A stretch of 6,517 nucleotides of DNA. It comes from Candidatus Peregrinibacteria bacterium RIFCSPLOWO2_01_FULL_48_20. GTDB lineage: Bacteria > Patescibacteriota > Gracilibacteria > UBA1369 > 2-02-FULL-48-14. The translations under genes and the position numbers were made by a program. The notes under the pieces are model-generated. The model saw only the letters and a list, made by a program, of their open reading frames with translations, searched no databases and was not told the origin of the DNA. This document shows positions 5,242 to 6,517 of this stretch, in pieces. The first letter of the stretch is position 1. Each line of letters starts with the position of its first letter. The stretch lies in the NCBI GenBank assembly GCA_001787475.1, contig MFXB01000071.1, positions 1 to 6,517 on the forward strand. The letters are read 5' to 3'.

Positions 5242-5292
5242 GATGGAGTCGCCTAACAGCGACCTTTTTCTGTAGCTCACCTTCGGTGAGTG
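5242..5292 (-). repeat. tRNA spacer repeat, copy 2, with two hairpins
   Basis: This 51-nt spacer lies between Leu(GAG) and Val(UAC). The CTCACC-GAA-GGTGAG hairpin is identical to that of copy 1. The second hairpin has GTCGCT-GTTA-GGCGAC, where the changed base turns a C-G pair into U-G in the tRNA transcript, so the stem is kept. Confidence 0.75.
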
Positions 5293-5383
5293 TGGTGCGC
5301 AAGAGAGGACTTGAACCTCCACCCCAAAAAATTATGGGACTAGCCCCTCAAGCTAGCGCGTCTACCAGTTCCGCCACTTGCGC
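5293..5383 (-). tRNA. tRNA-Leu (anticodon GAG)
   Basis: This class II tRNA has acceptor GCGCAAG/CTTGCGC, anticodon stem CTAGC/GCTAG with loop TTGAGGG, a long variable arm pairing CCCA with TGGG across an A/T-rich loop, T arm GGAGG-TTCAAGT-CCTCT, discriminator A and an encoded CCA. The anticodon GAG reads CUC and CUU. It is the first gene of the operon. Length is 91 nt with CCA. Confidence 0.95.
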
Positions 5384-5397
5384 ATAAGGGCGGATGC

Positions 5398-5425
5398 ATT
5401 TTACCGTATCTTGCATAGAGCACAA
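5398..5425 (-). promoter_or_regulatory. Candidate promoter of the tRNA operon
   Basis: On the minus strand TTGTGC (5425-5420), a 16-bp spacer and TAAAAT (5403-5398) lie just before tRNA-Leu. Initiation near 5391 would leave only about 8 nt of 5' leader for RNase P. The -35 is weak and overlaps the spacer of the divergent promoter. Confidence 0.4.
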
Positions 5426-5439
5426 GTTTTTTCTATAGT
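5411..5439 (+). promoter_or_regulatory. Promoter of the MgtC/DUF4010 gene
   Basis: TTGCAT (5411-5416), a 17-bp spacer and TATAGT (5434-5439) give a fair sigma70 match. Initiation near 5446 makes a leader of about 29 nt that consists largely of an 11-bp tandem repeat. Confidence 0.5.
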
Positions 5440-5450
5440 GGGAATACACA

Positions 5451-5472
5451 CGCCATCCATTCGCCATCCATT
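5451..5472 (+). repeat. Perfect 11-bp tandem repeat in the leader of the MgtC/DUF4010 gene
   Basis: CGCCATCCATT occurs twice head to tail (5451-5461 and 5462-5472), ending 2 nt before the ATG. It fills the place where a Shine-Dalgarno motif would stand and lies inside the predicted leader. Confidence 0.8.
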
Positions 5473-5474
5473 TC

Positions 5475-6517
5475 ATGAGTGAACAACTGCTCTTTCTCCA
5501 GAACTTAGGTCTTGCTTTGCTTTTGGGCAGCCTTATCGGTTTGGAGCGCGAACGAACCCGCCATCAGGAAGATGTCCATGAATTTGGAGGTATTCGAACC
5601 CTTTCCCTTATTTCGGTTCTGGGTTATTTGGTTTACAGCATTTTTCCGGATTCCATCTTTTTCTACATTGTTACGGCCGGTTTTCTGGCGCTTTTGGTCG
5701 CTTCTTATGTGATGGCCTCCTACATCGACAAAACCAACGGTGCGACGACGGAAGTGGCCGGTCTCTTTACCTATTTTATTGGAATTTTGATGGCGAAAGG
5801 GGACCTGCTCATTGCAGCAGTCATCACTTTGATTGTGGTTCTTTTGTTATACTTTAAAAAGCCTTTGCATGATTTGGCGCATCGCATTGAAAAAGAGGAA
5901 CTTTACGACACCATTAAATTCATCGCGGTGGTTTTTGTGGTGCTTCCGCTTCTGCCCGATCAAACCTTTGGTCCTTTGGAGGTTTTAAATCCTTATGAGA
6001 TTTGGCTCATTGTTGTTCTTATTTCCACGATTTCCTTCATCAGTTACATTGCCATTAAAGTGGTTGGGCCCAAGCGCGGGATTGGAGTGGGCGGCTTTTT
6101 GGGAGGGCTCACTTCCTCCACTGCTGTTTCGCTGAGTTTTTCTCAACTCAGTAAAAAGAGTTCGAAAATTGTGAATCCTTTTGTTTTTGGGATTTTGATT
6201 GCTTCTTCCGCCATGTTTTTTCGAGTTCTCGTCACTATTTCCATTCTCAATGCCGACTTGGTGAGAATTCTTTACATTCCCATGATTACAATGGGAGGGG
6301 TTGGTATTCTGATCGCGCTTTATTTTTGGTTTAGACCGGAAGGCAAGTCGCTCGGTCATTTTTCCGAAAAGGAACTGCACTTGAAAAGTCCGTTTCAACT
6401 CAAAAGTGCGTTGCATTTCGGACTCCTTTTTGCCGCACTTCTCTTTGTGTCCAAATTTGCCAGCGATTACTTTGGCAGCCAGGGAATTTATTTAACCGCT
6501 TTTTTATCCGGAATTTT
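5475..6517 (+). CDS. MgtC/SapB-type membrane protein with DUF4010 domain, C-terminus cut by the window edge
   Basis: From the ATG at 5475 the frame is open to the edge: 347 residues without a stop. The N-terminal part (about 5-130) matches MgtC/SapB membrane domains, with ALLLGSLIGLERER (14-27), GGIRTLSLISVLG (38-50) and TTEVAGL (91-97). The rest (about 150-347) matches DUF4010: VLPLLPDQTFGPLEVLNPYE (156-175), then GVGGFLGGLTSSTAVSLSFS (204-223) and IYLTAFLSGI at the end. About eight or nine hydrophobic segments place it in the cytoplasmic membrane. About 70 C-terminal residues are missing if it has the usual family length of slightly over 400. Two-domain proteins of this kind are widespread but uncharacterised; MgtC itself is linked to magnesium limitation and ATP-synthase control, which should not be transferred to this gene. 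No Shine-Dalgarno motif precedes the start. It is divergent from the tRNA operon. Confidence 0.9.
   Translation, partial: MSEQLLFLQNLGLALLLGSLIGLERERTRHQEDVHEFGGIRTLSLISVLGYLVYSIFPDSIFFYIVTAGFLALLVASYVMASYIDKTNGATTEVAGLFTYFIGILMAKGDLLIAAVITLIVVLLLYFKKPLHDLAHRIEKEELYDTIKFIAVVFVVLPLLPDQTFGPLEVLNPYEIWLIVVLISTISFISYIAIKVVGPKRGIGVGGFLGGLTSSTAVSLSFSQLSKKSSKIVNPFVFGILIASSAMFFRVLVTISILNADLVRILYIPMITMGGVGILIALYFWFRPEGKSLGHFSEKELHLKSPFQLKSALHFGLLFAALLFVSKFASDYFGSQGIYLTAFLSGI

Noticed and set aside
5985..6416. Minus-strand open frame (143 codons) opposite the MgtC/DUF4010 gene
   Set aside because: Low-complexity Asn/Lys/Gly-rich product, fully explained as a shadow of the hydrophobic plus-strand gene.
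1..6517. CRISPR array, insertion sequence, rRNA or origin of replication
   Set aside because: No regularly spaced repeats, transposase frame, terminal inverted repeats, rRNA motifs or DnaA-box cluster were seen.

Overview
The window is bacterial, with a compact layout, moderate GC and a standard genetic code: TAA, TGA and TAG all end genes here, and no gene needs TGA as a sense codon. A member of the Candidate Phyla Radiation (Patescibacteria), perhaps of Peregrinibacteria type, is my best guess. It rests on remembered family distribution (the cysteine-rich protein, the TrmB-type regulator, the MgtC/DUF4010 protein), on tail-to-tail genes with overlapping stops, and on the absence of a good Shine-Dalgarno sequence before nearly every start. 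It is inference, not proof.

Layout: (1) 1-91, minus: N-terminus of a 5-formyltetrahydrofolate cyclo-ligase running off the left edge. (2) 174-1343, plus: membrane-anchored HtrA/DegS-like serine protease with one PDZ domain. (3) 1337-2848, minus: a 503-residue cysteine-rich protein of unknown function, the most unusual gene here. Its 3' end overlaps that of the protease. (4) 2890-3485, minus: a small orphan gene (102 residues) and a doubtful smaller one. (5) 3543-4331, plus: TrmB-family regulator with a near-ideal sigma70 promoter and a palindrome over its -10 box. (6) 4328-4909, minus: a type II toxin-antitoxin pair, ribbon-helix-helix antitoxin then RelE-like toxin. The toxin shares a CTAG stop with the regulator. 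(7) 5037-5383, minus: a three-tRNA operon, Leu(GAG), Val(UAC), Val(CAC), with near-identical 51-nt spacers that fold into two hairpins. (8) 5475-6517, plus: MgtC/SapB-type membrane protein with a DUF4010 domain, cut by the right edge.

The genes do not form one pathway. The linked units are the toxin-antitoxin operon, the tRNA operon, and possibly a minus-strand run (doubtful ORF, 102-residue gene, cysteine-rich gene) that diverges from the TrmB regulator across a shared promoter/operator. The most interesting signals are the strict three-residue phasing of cysteines in the 503-residue protein, its two terminal zinc-ribbon copies (one with lost ligands), the same-frame TTG-start toxin, and the structured tRNA spacers.
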